Notes under the pieces: generated by a model | What the model was told of the DNA's origin: nothing | The model's database searches: none | What the model saw: the letters and a program-made list of their open reading frames with translations, nothing else | In this document: one piece after another, positions 45,136 to 53,783 of the stretch | Layout: every line of letters begins with the position of its first letter | Position numbering within the stretch: the first letter of the stretch is position 1 | Position numbers and translations under genes: made by a program | Assembly (NCBI GenBank): GCA_963730005.1 | Contig: CAVSPO010000028.1 | Span: forward strand, 278,912 to 342,911 | Direction of reading: 5' to 3' | From: CAVSPO01 sp963730005 | GTDB taxonomy: Bacteria; Actinomycetota; Actinomycetes; Propionibacteriales; Propionibacteriaceae | Length of the DNA: 64,000 nucleotides

Positions 45136-48100
45136 ATGGAAGACACGCTGCGCTTGGGGCTCGATGTCGGCTCGACGACTGTGAAAGCAGTCGTCCTGAA
45201 CGGCGAAGAGATCATCTTCAGCGACTACCGGCGGCACAACGCTGACGTCCGGGGCGAGATGCGCCAGCTGCTGCTCGACGTCGAGAAGACCTTCCCCAGC
45301 CACGACTTCCGGGTCGCCATCACCGGGTCCGGTGGCCTGGGCGTGGCCCAGCAGATGGGCGTGCAGTTCATCCAGGAAGTGATCGCGTCCACAGCAGCCA
45401 TCGAGAAGCACCACCCCAAGGCTGACGTGGTGATCGAGCTCGGTGGCGAGGACGCCAAGATCATCTACCTGCACCCGGTGCCAGAGCAGCGCATGAACGG
45501 CACCTGCGCGGGCGGCACCGGCGCCTTCATCGACCAGATGGCCACCCTGCTCAAGACCGATGCGACCGGCATGAACGAGCTGGCCGCCCAGTACGACCAC
45601 CTGTACCCGATCGCGTCCCGCTGTGGCGTGTTCGCCAAGACCGACGTGCAGCCGCTGCTCAACCAGGGTGCCGCCCACACCGACATCGCGGCGTCCGTCT
45701 TCCAGGCCGTCGCCACCCAGACCATCGCCGGCCTGGCCTGCGGACATCCGATCCGCGGCCGGGTCATCTTCCTGGGCGGCCCGCTGCACTTCCTGCCCGA
45801 GCTGCGCCAGGCCTACGTCCGCGCCCTGGGCGACAACGTCGACGAGTTCATCACCCCCGCCCAAGCTCAGCTGTACGTCGCGATGGGCGCCGCCATGCGC
45901 GCCGAGGGCCCCGCGCTGTCGCTGCCGCACCTGGCCCGTGAGTTGGCGAAGGCCAACAACGCCCCGGTGACCAACCGGATGCGCCCGCTGTTCGCCAACG
46001 ACGCCGAGAAGGCCGAGTTCGACGAGCGCCACCGTCGCGACGGGATCGAGCAGGGCACTCTGGAGGGCACCTCCGGGCCGCTCTACCTGGGCATCGACGC
46101 CGGTTCCACCACCATCAAGTCGGTCGTCCTGGACGACCAGGACCGCATCGTCTTCAGCACCTACGGCTCCAACGAGGGTGACCCGGTGGCGGCGGCCGTC
46201 CAGATCGCCAGGCAGATCCGCGCCGCGCTGCCGGACGGTGCCTGGATCGGGCGGGCCTGCACCACCGGTTACGGGGAGGCGCTGGTCAAGACCGCGCTGC
46301 ACGCCGACGAGGGCATCGTCGAGACCATGGCCCACTTCCGGGGGGCCCAGAAGGTCTGCCCCGAGGTCACCAGCGTCATCGACATCGGTGGCCAGGACAT
46401 GAAGTTCCTCAAGATCAGGAACGGCGTCGTCGACTCGATCGCGGTGAACGAGGCCTGCTCGTCGGGCTGCGGCTCGTTCCTGCAGACCTTCGCCGAAACC
46501 ATGAACACCGACGTGATCAACTTCGCCAAGGAGGGCGTCCGGGCCAGTGCGCCCGTCGACCTGGGCAGCCGTTGCACCGTGTTCATGAACAGCTCGGTGA
46601 AGCAGGCCCAGAAGGAGGGCGCCGACATCGGCGACATCTCCGCCGGGCTCTCGTACTCGGTGGTCCGCAACGCCTTGTACAAGGTCATCAAGGTGCGCGA
46701 CAACGGTGAGCTCGGCGATCACGTCGTCGTCGAGGGCGGCACCTTCCTGAACGACGCGGTGCTGCGCGCGTTCGAGCTGCTGACCGGCATCAACGTGATC
46801 AGGCCGAACATCGCCGGCCTGATGGGGGCCTTCGGCGCTGCGCTGGTGGCGAAGAGCCACTGCGAGCCGGGCGCCGTCAGCACCCTGATGCAGCGCGACC
46901 TGGACGGCTTCACCGTCACGTCCGAGCAGCGCACCTGCCGGCTGTGCCAGAACAACTGCAAGCTGACCATCACCAGCTTCGACGACGACTCCCGTCACGT
47001 CTCCGGCAACCGCTGTGAGCGCGGCGCCAGCCTCGACCGCAAGCCGCAGAAGTCGTCCATCCCCAACCTGTACGACTACAAGTACCGACGGGTCTTCGAC
47101 CACTACCGCAGCCAGATCGACCGCAACCCGCGTCGCGGCGAGATCGGCATCCCGCGGGCGTTGGGCATCTACGAGGACTACCCGCTGTGGTTCACCATCC
47201 TGACCAGACTCGGTTTCCAGGTGACGCTCAGCGGGCGCAGCAACCACGACCTGTTCGAGGCCGGCATGGAGTCGATCCCGTCCGAGAACGTCTGCTACCC
47301 GGCCAAGCTGGCGCACGGCCACGTCGAGTGGCTGCTCGACCGCGGCGTGAAGACGATCTTCTTCCCCTGCGTCAACTACGAGCGGCAGCAGTTCAGTGAC
47401 GCCGACAACAACTACAATTGCCCGATCGTCGCCTACTACCCGCAGGTGCTGGAGAAGAACATCGATCGGCTGCGCGAGCCGGGGGTGCGGTTCCTGGACC
47501 CGTTCGTCAACCTGAACGAGCCCGATCACCTCGCCAGGCGGCTGACCGAGATCTTCGCCGACTGGGACGTGACCGCCGCCGAGGCCCGGGAGGCCGTGGC
47601 CGCCGGGTACGCCGAGCTCGCCCAGGTGCGCAAGGACATCAAGGCCGAAGGCGACCGCGCCCTGCAGTACATGCGGGAGAACAACATGCGCGGCATCGTG
47701 CTGGCCGGCCGTCCGTACCACATCGACCCCGAGATCAACCACGGCATCCCCGAGACCGTCGTGCAGTTGGGCATGGTCGTGTTCAGCGAAGACGCCCTGT
47801 CCGGCGACGAGCCGGTCACCCACCTGGAGCGCCCGCTGCGGGTGATGGACCAGTGGGCCTACCACAGCCGGCTGTACGAGGCGGCCGCCCAGGTGGCAAC
47901 CCGCAGTGACCTCAACCTCGTCCAGCTGAACAGCTTCGGCTGCGGCCTGGACGCGGTCACCACCGACCAGGTGCAGGAGATCCTGGAGGGCGCCAACGAC
48001 GTCTTCACGGTGCTCAAGATCGACGAGGTCTCCAACCTGGGCGCGGCCACCATCCGGTTGCGTTCGCTGCAGGCGGCCACCGCCGAGCGGGCGCCGTCCA

Positions 48101-49587
48101 TGGACATCGACACCACCGATCCGAACTGGAAGGTGCCCGCCGTCCCGCGCGCCGTGTTCGGCCCGGAGGAGAAGAAGAAGCACACCCTCTTCATCCCCCA
48201 GATGGCGCCCATGCATTTCCGGATGCTGGAGGCGGTTTTCGAGCGTGCCGGTTTCAACGTCCAGCTGCTCGCGCACGCCAGCAAGGCGGACGTCGAGTGC
48301 GGCCTGAAGTTCGTCAACAACGACGCCTGCTACCCGGCGATCATGGCGATCGGCCAGCTGGTCAACGCCTTCATCGACGGCGGCGCCGACCCGGACAACT
48401 CCACCGTCGCGATGAGCCAGACGGGTGGCATGTGCCGCGCCACCAACTACGCGGCGATGCTGCGCAAGGCGCTCAAGGACGCGGGCTACCCGCAGGTGCC
48501 GGTCTTGGCGTTGAGCGCGCAGGGCCTGGAGACCAATCCCGGTTTCAAGCTCACCCTGCCGATGGTGCACCAGCTGGCGCAGGCCACCACCCTCGGTGAC
48601 CTGTTCCAGAACGTGCTGCTGCGCGTCCGCCCTTACGAGCGCGACGAGGGCAGCGCCAACGCGCTGTACGAGCAGTGGGACACGATCGTGGGCGAGTTCT
48701 TCCGCTTCGGCGGGTACTCGCCGACGTTGGGCCGCCGGGTCGGCTACCGCTGGCTGTGCGGTCAGATCGTCAAGGCCTTCGACGAGCTGCCGCTGCTCGA
48801 CATCCCGCGCAAGCCGCGGGTGGGCGTGGTCGGCGAGATCCTGGTCAAGTTCCACCCGGACGCCAACAACGACGTCGTGGGCGTGATCGAGGCGGAGGGC
48901 TGCGAGGCCGTGGTGCCCGGCCTGACCGGGTTCTTCACCCAGTCGATGGCGACCGCCGAGTGGCGTGAGGACCACCTGGGGGTGGGCAGCAGGAAGAGCA
49001 CCCGTCGCAAGGAGCTGGGCATCTGGTTGCTCAACCAGTACGCCAAGCCGGCCAACGACGCCCTCGCCAGGACCAACGGCAAGTTCACCATCCCCGAGGA
49101 CATCCGCGTGACGCGGGACCGCGCCTCGCAGGTGATCTCGGTGGGCACCCAGGCCGGTGAGGGCTGGTTCCTGGTGGGCGAGATGATGGAGCTGATCGAG
49201 ATCGGGGCGCCCAACATCATCTGCGCCCAGCCGTTCGCCTGCCTGCCCAACCACGTGGTCGGCCGCGGCATGTTCAAGGAGCTGCGCCGGATCTACCCCG
49301 AGGCGAACATCACGTCGATCGACTACGACCCCGGCGCCTCCGAGGTCAACCAGCTGAACCGCATCAAGCTGATGGTTGCCACCGCCTTCAAGAACTCCGG
49401 CGGCGACGGCAAGCTGCACTGGCTGGACTCCGACGAACGAGCAGCTGGTCGAGGCCGGCGTCTGAGCGCGAGCTCCGCAACGCAGAGAAGGGCCGCCCCG
49501 GTTCGGGGCGGCCCTCTTCTTTGTGTTGTTTCAGCAGGTGACGTTGGCGCGGATCAGACGATCCACATCACGATGCCCGGCACGTAG
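45136..49587 (+). CDS. Giant acyl-CoA dehydratase activase / HgdB-like fusion protein
   Basis: About 1,440 residues from the ATG at 45136. Domain order: ASKHA ATPase 1 (LGLDVGSTTVK at 7-17; GTCAGGTGAF with Cys124; SRCGVF Cys163); ASKHA ATPase 2 (LGIDAGSTTIK near 318; NEACSSGCGSF Cys441/445; SRC480); a DUF2229-like region with CRLCQNNC (601/604/608) and Cys627; then an HgdB-like part with ENVCYPAKLAHGHVEWL (Cys720) and FFPCVNYER (Cys745). Activases use ATP to push a low-potential electron from a [4Fe-4S] cluster into a dehydratase or double-cubane partner; here activator and acceptor are one chain. Substrate unknown. The frame to 49587 runs through a strong terminator. Dropping one A at 49436-49437 ends it at 49465 (DDEQLVEAGV), which I prefer. 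Confidence 0.88.
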   Translation: MEDTLRLGLDVGSTTVKAVVLNGEEIIFSDYRRHNADVRGEMRQLLLDVEKTFPSHDFRVAITGSGGLGVAQQMGVQFIQEVIASTAAIEKHHPKADVVIELGGEDAKIIYLHPVPEQRMNGTCAGGTGAFIDQMATLLKTDATGMNELAAQYDHLYPIASRCGVFAKTDVQPLLNQGAAHTDIAASVFQAVATQTIAGLACGHPIRGRVIFLGGPLHFLPELRQAYVRALGDNVDEFITPAQAQLYVAMGAAMRAEGPALSLPHLARELAKANNAPVTNRMRPLFANDAEKAEFDERHRRDGIEQGTLEGTSGPLYLGIDAGSTTIKSVVLDDQDRIVFSTYGSNEGDPVAAAVQIARQIRAALPDGAWIGRACTTGYGEALVKTALHADEGIVETMAHFRGAQKVCPEVTSVIDIGGQDMKFLKIRNGVVDSIAVNEACSSGCGSFLQTFAETMNTDVINFAKEGVRASAPVDLGSRCTVFMNSSVKQAQKEGADIGDISAGLSYSVVRNALYKVIKVRDNGELGDHVVVEGGTFLNDAVLRAFELLTGINVIRPNIAGLMGAFGAALVAKSHCEPGAVSTLMQRDLDGFTVTSEQRTCRLCQNNCKLTITSFDDDSRHVSGNRCERGASLDRKPQKSSIPNLYDYKYRRVFDHYRSQIDRNPRRGEIGIPRALGIYEDYPLWFTILTRLGFQVTLSGRSNHDLFEAGMESIPSENVCYPAKLAHGHVEWLLDRGVKTIFFPCVNYERQQFSDADNNYNCPIVAYYPQVLEKNIDRLREPGVRFLDPFVNLNEPDHLARRLTEIFADWDVTAAEAREAVAAGYAELAQVRKDIKAEGDRALQYMRENNMRGIVLAGRPYHIDPEINHGIPETVVQLGMVVFSEDALSGDEPVTHLERPLRVMDQWAYHSRLYEAAAQVATRSDLNLVQLNSFGCGLDAVTTDQVQEILEGANDVFTVLKIDEVSNLGAATIRLRSLQAATAERAPSMDIDTTDPNWKVPAVPRAVFGPEEKKKHTLFIPQMAPMHFRMLEAVFERAGFNVQLLAHASKADVECGLKFVNNDACYPAIMAIGQLVNAFIDGGADPDNSTVAMSQTGGMCRATNYAAMLRKALKDAGYPQVPVLALSAQGLETNPGFKLTLPMVHQLAQATTLGDLFQNVLLRVRPYERDEGSANALYEQWDTIVGEFFRFGGYSPTLGRRVGYRWLCGQIVKAFDELPLLDIPRKPRVGVVGEILVKFHPDANNDVVGVIEAEGCEAVVPGLTGFFTQSMATAEWREDHLGVGSRKSTRRKELGIWLLNQYAKPANDALARTNGKFTIPEDIRVTRDRASQVISVGTQAGEGWFLVGEMMELIEIGAPNIICAQPFACLPNHVVGRGMFKELRRIYPEANITSIDYDPGASEVNQLNRIKLMVATAFKNSGGDGKLHWLDSDERAAGRGRRLSASSATQRRAAPVRGGPLLCVVSAGDVGADQTIHITMPGT
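49489..49515 (+). terminator. Rho-independent terminator after the activase gene
   Basis: AGGGCCGCCCCG-GTT-CGGGGCGGCCCT, a perfect 12-bp stem, followed by CTTCTTTGTGTT. It lies inside the apparent 3' extension of the activase frame, evidence that the extension is an artefact. Confidence 0.9.
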
Positions 49588-50867
49588 GTGATCAGGAACA
49601 GCGCCGCGATCATCGCCAGCAGGAAGGGCCAGACTTCCTTGGTGATGGCCTGGATGGTCGTTCCGAACACCCGGGCGCTGGTGAACAGCGTGATGCCGAA
49701 CGGTGGCGTCAGCATGCCGATCGCCAGGTTGACACACAGCACGATGCCGAAGTGCACCGGGTCGACGCCCAGCGCCATGGCGACGGGCAGGGCCATCGGC
49801 ACCAGGATGTACTGGATGGCGCCCGACTCCATGAACATGCCGGCGATCAGCACGATGATGTTGATCACCAGCAGCACCAGGACCTTGCTGGTCGTCAGGT
49901 CGAGTGCGGTGTCGAGGACGTTCTGCGGGATGCGCGCGTAGGTCATGACCCAGGCGAACAGCGCGGCAGCGGCCATGATCACCATGATGGCGGCGGTGGA
50001 CAGGGCCGAGTCGCGGAAGATGCGCGGCAGGTCCTTCCAGCTCATCTCCTTGTAGACGAAGATGCCGATGATGATCGAGTAGACCACCGCGACCACTGCG
50101 GATTCGGTCGGCGTGAAGATGCCGGCGAACACGCCACCCACGATGATGATCGGGGTGCCCAGCGCCCAGGCTGCGTCCACGACGCCCCGCCACCCGGTCT
50201 TCACGTCGGCGTCCAGCGTGGTCTCGGGCACGTTGTTGAGCACGATCGCGCCCGAGGCGATCTGTGCCTCGCGCTCCTTGTACTTGCGCATCCGGGCGAT
50301 GATGAACGTCGGGATCATCAGCGCAATGCCGATCAGCAGGCCGGCGGGGATACCGACCTTGTACATGTCGGCGACCGACACCTTGGCGAGCACGGCGTAG
50401 ATGATGAACGCGATGCTGGGCGGGATGATGATGCCCATCGGGCTGGCTGCGCCGACGATGGCGGCAGCGAACGGCCGGCTGTAACCGGCGCGCAGCAAGC
50501 CGGCGCTCATCACGCCACCAATGGCGGCGGCGGTTGCGATGCCCGAGCCGGAGATGGCGGCGAAGAACATGCAGGCGATGATGGCCACGATGCCCAGGCC
50601 GCCGTGGATGTTGCCGACCAGCCTGCGCGCCATGTTGACGATGCGCTTGGCGATACCGCCGTGGTTCATCAGGTCACCGGCAAGGACGAAGAAGGGGACC
50701 GCCAGCAGGGGCGCGGAGTCGACGCCGGCGAACATCTTCTGGATGACGACGGTCGGCTCGATGCCGTTGGCGAGTGCGAAAACGTAGGACGACAGGCCCA
50801 TCGCGGTCACGATGGGGATGCCGACGACCAGCAGCACGACGGCCAATCCGAACAGCAAGGCTGCCAT
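49554..50867 (-). CDS. dctM: TRAP transporter large permease (DctM)
   Basis: 437 residues, about 12-13 membrane helices. PFFVLAGDLMNHGGIAKRI, GIATAAAIGGVMSAGLLRAGYSRP (split across helices) and LAIGMLTPPFG are family signatures. It forms the Na+-driven transport channel for an organic acid captured by the binding protein. The ATG shares a base with the dctQ stop (TGATG). Last gene of dctPQM, convergent with the activase gene. Confidence 0.93.
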   Translation of the reverse strand: MAALLFGLAVVLLVVGIPIVTAMGLSSYVFALANGIEPTVVIQKMFAGVDSAPLLAVPFFVLAGDLMNHGGIAKRIVNMARRLVGNIHGGLGIVAIIACMFFAAISGSGIATAAAIGGVMSAGLLRAGYSRPFAAAIVGAASPMGIIIPPSIAFIIYAVLAKVSVADMYKVGIPAGLLIGIALMIPTFIIARMRKYKEREAQIASGAIVLNNVPETTLDADVKTGWRGVVDAAWALGTPIIIVGGVFAGIFTPTESAVVAVVYSIIIGIFVYKEMSWKDLPRIFRDSALSTAAIMVIMAAAALFAWVMTYARIPQNVLDTALDLTTSKVLVLLVINIIVLIAGMFMESGAIQYILVPMALPVAMALGVDPVHFGIVLCVNLAIGMLTPPFGITLFTSARVFGTTIQAITKEVWPFLLAMIAALFLITYVPGIVMWIV

Positions 50868-51541
50868 CAGTTGGTCTCCTTTCGGGGGGAGTCTTCGTTC
50901 CCAATCCGCTTCGGGGACGGGTTCGTCACCTTGTCAGCGGCGGGATCCTGGTCGGCGGCCGGGTCGAGGTGATGGTGCTGGGGGCCGTCGTCCGGGAAGG
51001 AGTCGCCGGGCACCTCGAAGTCCTCGGTGGCGAGGTCGACGAGCACCTCGTCAGGCTCCTCGATCACGTCCTCGGCGCTGATGGTGTTGAGGATGAACAC
51101 GATGACGTTGAACACCAGGATGCTGAAGGCGATGGGGAACATCAGGTACACGTACATCATCGGGACACGCATGTTGGTCGACACCTGGGTGCTGGCGTTG
51201 GCCATGAAGTCGAGACCCAGCTTGATGGCGATCGCGAAGAAGGTGCCGGTGACGATCTGCTGGCCGATGATGACCCACTTGCGGATGCTGCGGGGTACCA
51301 GGGCCTCGAGCACGCTGACGTTGATGTGGCCGTTCTTGCCGGCCAACATGGCCGCGCCGAACATGATCAGGGCCACCTGGCAGTAGCGGGTGAGTTCCTC
51401 GGTCCAGCGCACGCCGGTGTCGAAGGCGTATCTCAGGACGATCTGGCCGAAGTAGGCGACCGTCATGGTGACGAACAGCAGGATCAACAGCCAGCCAACA
51501 GCTTTGTTGACCCCCTCAAAGACTTTGTTCAGTACTTTCAC
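50867..51541 (-). CDS. dctQ: TRAP transporter small permease (DctQ)
   Basis: 224 residues with four membrane helices; WTEELTRYCQVALIMFGAA is the conserved DctQ loop (W-x-E-E). The C-terminal ~65 residues are an acidic, unusual cytoplasmic tail (EPDEVLVDLATEDFEVPGD; DPAADQDPAADK). GTG start at 51541. It couples the binding protein to DctM. Confidence 0.92.
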   Translation of the reverse strand: MKVLNKVFEGVNKAVGWLLILLFVTMTVAYFGQIVLRYAFDTGVRWTEELTRYCQVALIMFGAAMLAGKNGHINVSVLEALVPRSIRKWVIIGQQIVTGTFFAIAIKLGLDFMANASTQVSTNMRVPMMYVYLMFPIAFSILVFNVIVFILNTISAEDVIEEPDEVLVDLATEDFEVPGDSFPDDGPQHHHLDPAADQDPAADKVTNPSPKRIGNEDSPRKETN

Positions 51542-51568
51542 TAGTCCTCATTTCTGTGGCAGACAAAA

Positions 51569-51604
51569 GCGGTTGGGGACAAGTGATGACCTGTCCCCAA
51601 CCGC
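51569..51604 (-). terminator. Intra-operon hairpin between dctP and dctQ
   Basis: GCGGTTGGGGACA and TGTCCCCAACCGC form a perfect 13-bp stem with a 10-nt loop, followed on the minus strand by TTTTGTCT. Located 10 bp after the dctP stop, it is probably a partial terminator or mRNA stabiliser. It would leave the binding protein more abundant than the membrane subunits. Confidence 0.7.
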
Positions 51605-51613
51605 TTCGTTGTC

Positions 51614-52633
51614 TTACTTGAGTTCCTGGATGGCGTTGAAGTACTTCAGGTCGTGGGTCTTGCCGTAGTTGTCGATGACCGGCTTGACCTTGTCGGCGAA
51701 GGGCTGCAGGTTGTCGATCGTGTTGATCTCCATGCCCTTGGTCTTGAGCTCCTCGAGGACGGACGCCTCATTCTTCTGCTGGTCCTGCCCGATGGCCAGG
51801 ACGGCCTCGTTCGCGGCGGTGACGACGAGCTTCTGGTCCTCTGCGGAGAGGCTGTCGAAGGTCTTGCTGCTCATCTGCAGGGCGGCGAAGGCGAAGAAGT
51901 GCTGGGTCATCGAGAGGTACTTCTGCACCTCGTTGATCTTGTAGTCGCGGATCGTGATGACCGTGTTCTCGTGGCCGTCGACGGTGCCCTGCTGCAGTGC
52001 GGTGAAGACCTCGCCCCAAGCCATGGCCTGGGCGTTGGCGCCGAGGGCCTTGAAGGTGTCGATGTAGACCTCGGACTCGGCGACGCGCAGCTTCATGCCC
52101 TGCAGGTCTTCAGGAGTGTTGATCGGCTTGGTGTTGTTGGTCACGTTGCGGAAGCCGCGGGGCATGAAGCCGAGGGTCTTCATGTTGGCCGAATCGGTCA
52201 GCGAGTAGAGGTCCTTGGCGGTGTCGGACTTCAGGAAGGCCCAGACGTGGTCCCAGTCCTTGAAGACGTAGGGGAGGTCCTGGACGGCCATCTCGGGCAC
52301 GAACTGGTTGATGTCGGACGCCGTGATGACGGTCATGTCCACGTTGCCCATCTGCATGGACTCCATCAGCTCACGGTCCACGCCCAGCTGGCCGGCCGGG
52401 TAGATCTGCACCTCGATGCGGCCGTTGCTGGACGCCTCGATGCGGCTCTTGAAATCCTTGGCCAGGTTGTCGTAGGCGGTTCCCTCTGCGGCGATGTGCC
52501 CGAGCTTGAGAACCTTCTTCTCGGTGTCAGCGCTGGCACCAGTGCCCGAGCCCCCGCCGCTGCAGCCCGTCAGGGCCAGAGCCAGCGCGGCCGTCATGGC
52601 CGCCAGTCCGCGGAGTAGCTTCTTGTTCCTCAT
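51614..52633 (-). CDS. dctP: TRAP transporter substrate-binding protein (DctP)
   Basis: 339 residues from the ATG at 52633 with GAAAGG upstream; an open frame to 52813 is not coding. A lipoprotein signal has its lipobox at LALTGC (Cys24). The DctP fold shows LKLGHIAAEGTAYDNLAKDF, RIEVQIYPAGQLG, the ligand-clamp Arg in GMKLRVAESEVYIDTFKALGA (split), and AMAWGEVFTALQQGTVDGHEN. It binds an organic acid outside the membrane; the exact one (dicarboxylate, uronate or other) is not determinable. Confidence 0.93.
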   Translation of the reverse strand: MRNKKLLRGLAAMTAALALALTGCSGGGSGTGASADTEKKVLKLGHIAAEGTAYDNLAKDFKSRIEASSNGRIEVQIYPAGQLGVDRELMESMQMGNVDMTVITASDINQFVPEMAVQDLPYVFKDWDHVWAFLKSDTAKDLYSLTDSANMKTLGFMPRGFRNVTNNTKPINTPEDLQGMKLRVAESEVYIDTFKALGANAQAMAWGEVFTALQQGTVDGHENTVITIRDYKINEVQKYLSMTQHFFAFAALQMSSKTFDSLSAEDQKLVVTAANEAVLAIGQDQQKNEASVLEELKTKGMEINTIDNLQPFADKVKPVIDNYGKTHDLKYFNAIQELK

Positions 52634-52767
52634 CACTGCCTTTCGTTGATTTGGAGTGTCCGTGCACCGTGGGCGGCTGTTGCCGCGCAAGTTGGTTGTC
52701 TCACGTCCACCGACGTTTCGTGATGTTGCCCGCAGCGCCAGCCCAGAGTCTGCCCTGGAGAATGGGT

Positions 52768-52783
52768 GTTCGACAGATCGAAC
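52768..52783. promoter_or_regulatory. IclR-type operator before dctP
   Basis: GTTCGA-CAGA-TCGAAC, a perfect 6-4-6 palindrome about 14-30 bp downstream of the expected dctP transcription start. It matches the site at 53666 upstream of the IclR gene and resembles known IclR-family operators of the PcaU/PcaR kind. The position suggests repression by road-block. Confidence 0.7.
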
Positions 52784-52803
52784 TGTGCGGTGAAATTTAG
52801 AAA

Positions 52804-52832
52804 AAGGTAACAAGTGCAGGAGGCAGTGTCAA
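52804..52832 (-). promoter_or_regulatory. Promoter of the dctPQM operon
   Basis: On the minus strand a consensus -35 TTGACA (52827-52832), a 17-bp spacer and -10 TACCTT (52804-52809). It lies about 170 bp before the dctP ATG and just upstream of the palindromic operator. The best sigma-70-like promoter I see in the window. Confidence 0.75.
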
Positions 52833-52867
52833 TACCCGGGAATAAACGCAACCACTACGGAAATCGC

Positions 52868-53620
52868 TCAGGCGCCGAGCTGGGCACTGAGTTGCTCGGC
52901 AGCGTGCCTGGCGATGCCCGCCCAGTGTCCCGCGGGTTCGCTCGCCCAACTGGTGGCGGTCATGGAGATCGAGACGGCTGCCACGACGTCACGGGCAGCG
53001 TTGACGACGGGGGCGGCAACGCACGCGGCGTTCGGTGTCGACTCCTCGAACTCGAGGGCATAGCCGCGTCGACGGGTCTCGGCCAGCTCGGCCTTCAGCG
53101 CGTCCAGGTTCGTGATGGTGTTGGGCATCAGCGCCGGCATCTGCCCGGACGGGTAGAGCTGATTGAGCTGGCTGGGCCCCAGGTTCGACAGCAGCATCTT
53201 GCCCAGCGCCGTGGCGTGGGCGGGCAGCCTCTTGCCGACGCTGGATGCCAGGGGGAGGATCTCGCGCCCTTCGACCTTCGCCAGATAGAACACGTCGTTG
53301 TCCTCGAGCACCGCCACCGAGCACGTCACGCCGTGGCTGAGCGCGGTCTCGCGGGCCACCTCGGTGGCTGCGCCCAGCATGTTGAATCGGGCGGAGTAGG
53401 CGTTGCCGATCTGCAGCGCCCGGACGCCCAGCGAGTAGACGCCGGCGGCGTCCCTGACGAGGTAGCCGCGATGCACCAAGGTGCCCAACAGCTCGTAGAC
53501 GCTGGTTCGGGGCAGACCGGTGGCCTCGCCGATCTCGACCGCGTTCAGCTCGGGCGCTTTGTCGACGAACAGGTCGATGATGTCCAGCGCCCGCATCAGT
53601 GCGGGGGTGAGTCGAGGCAT
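52868..53620 (-). CDS. IclR family transcriptional regulator
   Basis: 250 residues. The winged HTH is about 5-65 (ALDIIDLFVDKAPELNAVEI, EATGLPRTSVYELLGTLVHRGYL). The effector domain (about 75-250) has ALSHGVTCSVAVLEDNDVFY, LPAHATALGKMLLSNL, and FEESTPNAACVAAPVVNAARD (split) with Cys. It is upstream of and co-directional with dctPQM. Its own upstream region and the dctP leader share a palindrome. It probably represses both and responds to the transported acid or its product. Confidence 0.92.
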   Translation of the reverse strand: MPRLTPALMRALDIIDLFVDKAPELNAVEIGEATGLPRTSVYELLGTLVHRGYLVRDAAGVYSLGVRALQIGNAYSARFNMLGAATEVARETALSHGVTCSVAVLEDNDVFYLAKVEGREILPLASSVGKRLPAHATALGKMLLSNLGPSQLNQLYPSGQMPALMPNTITNLDALKAELAETRRRGYALEFEESTPNAACVAAPVVNAARDVVAAVSISMTATSWASEPAGHWAGIARHAAEQLSAQLGA

Positions 53621-53665
53621 GTCCAGAAGTTATAGCAGGTCTGGGTGCCGAAATATAACAGGGTT

Positions 53666-53681
53666 GTTCGATTTTTCGGAC
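53666..53681. promoter_or_regulatory. IclR-type operator before the iclR gene
   Basis: GTTCGA-TTTT-TCGGAC, the same 6-4-6 layout as at 52768 with one arm mismatch. It sits 46 bp before the iclR ATG near two A/T-rich -10 candidates (TATATT, TATAAC on the minus strand), consistent with autoregulation. Confidence 0.6.
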
Positions 53682-53783
53682 TGAATGCTGAAATGCGGTT
53701 CCCCTGCGACGCGGTGCCTCGGCGCCGGCATACCAGCAAGGGGACTGTGGCAGCGTGGTGGCTGTGAGCATCGAGAGCCTGTC

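Noticed and set aside
44899..49419. Open frame of ~1,500 codons antisense to the activase gene
   Set aside because: It mirrors GC-rich codon bias. The translation is Gly/Val/His/Asp-rich low complexity without domains, while the + strand has clear conserved motifs.
49466..49587. C-terminal extension of the activase
   Set aside because: It would be translated through a perfect 12-bp terminator hairpin and is Arg/Ser-rich without homology. A one-base correction gives a stop at 49465 before the hairpin.
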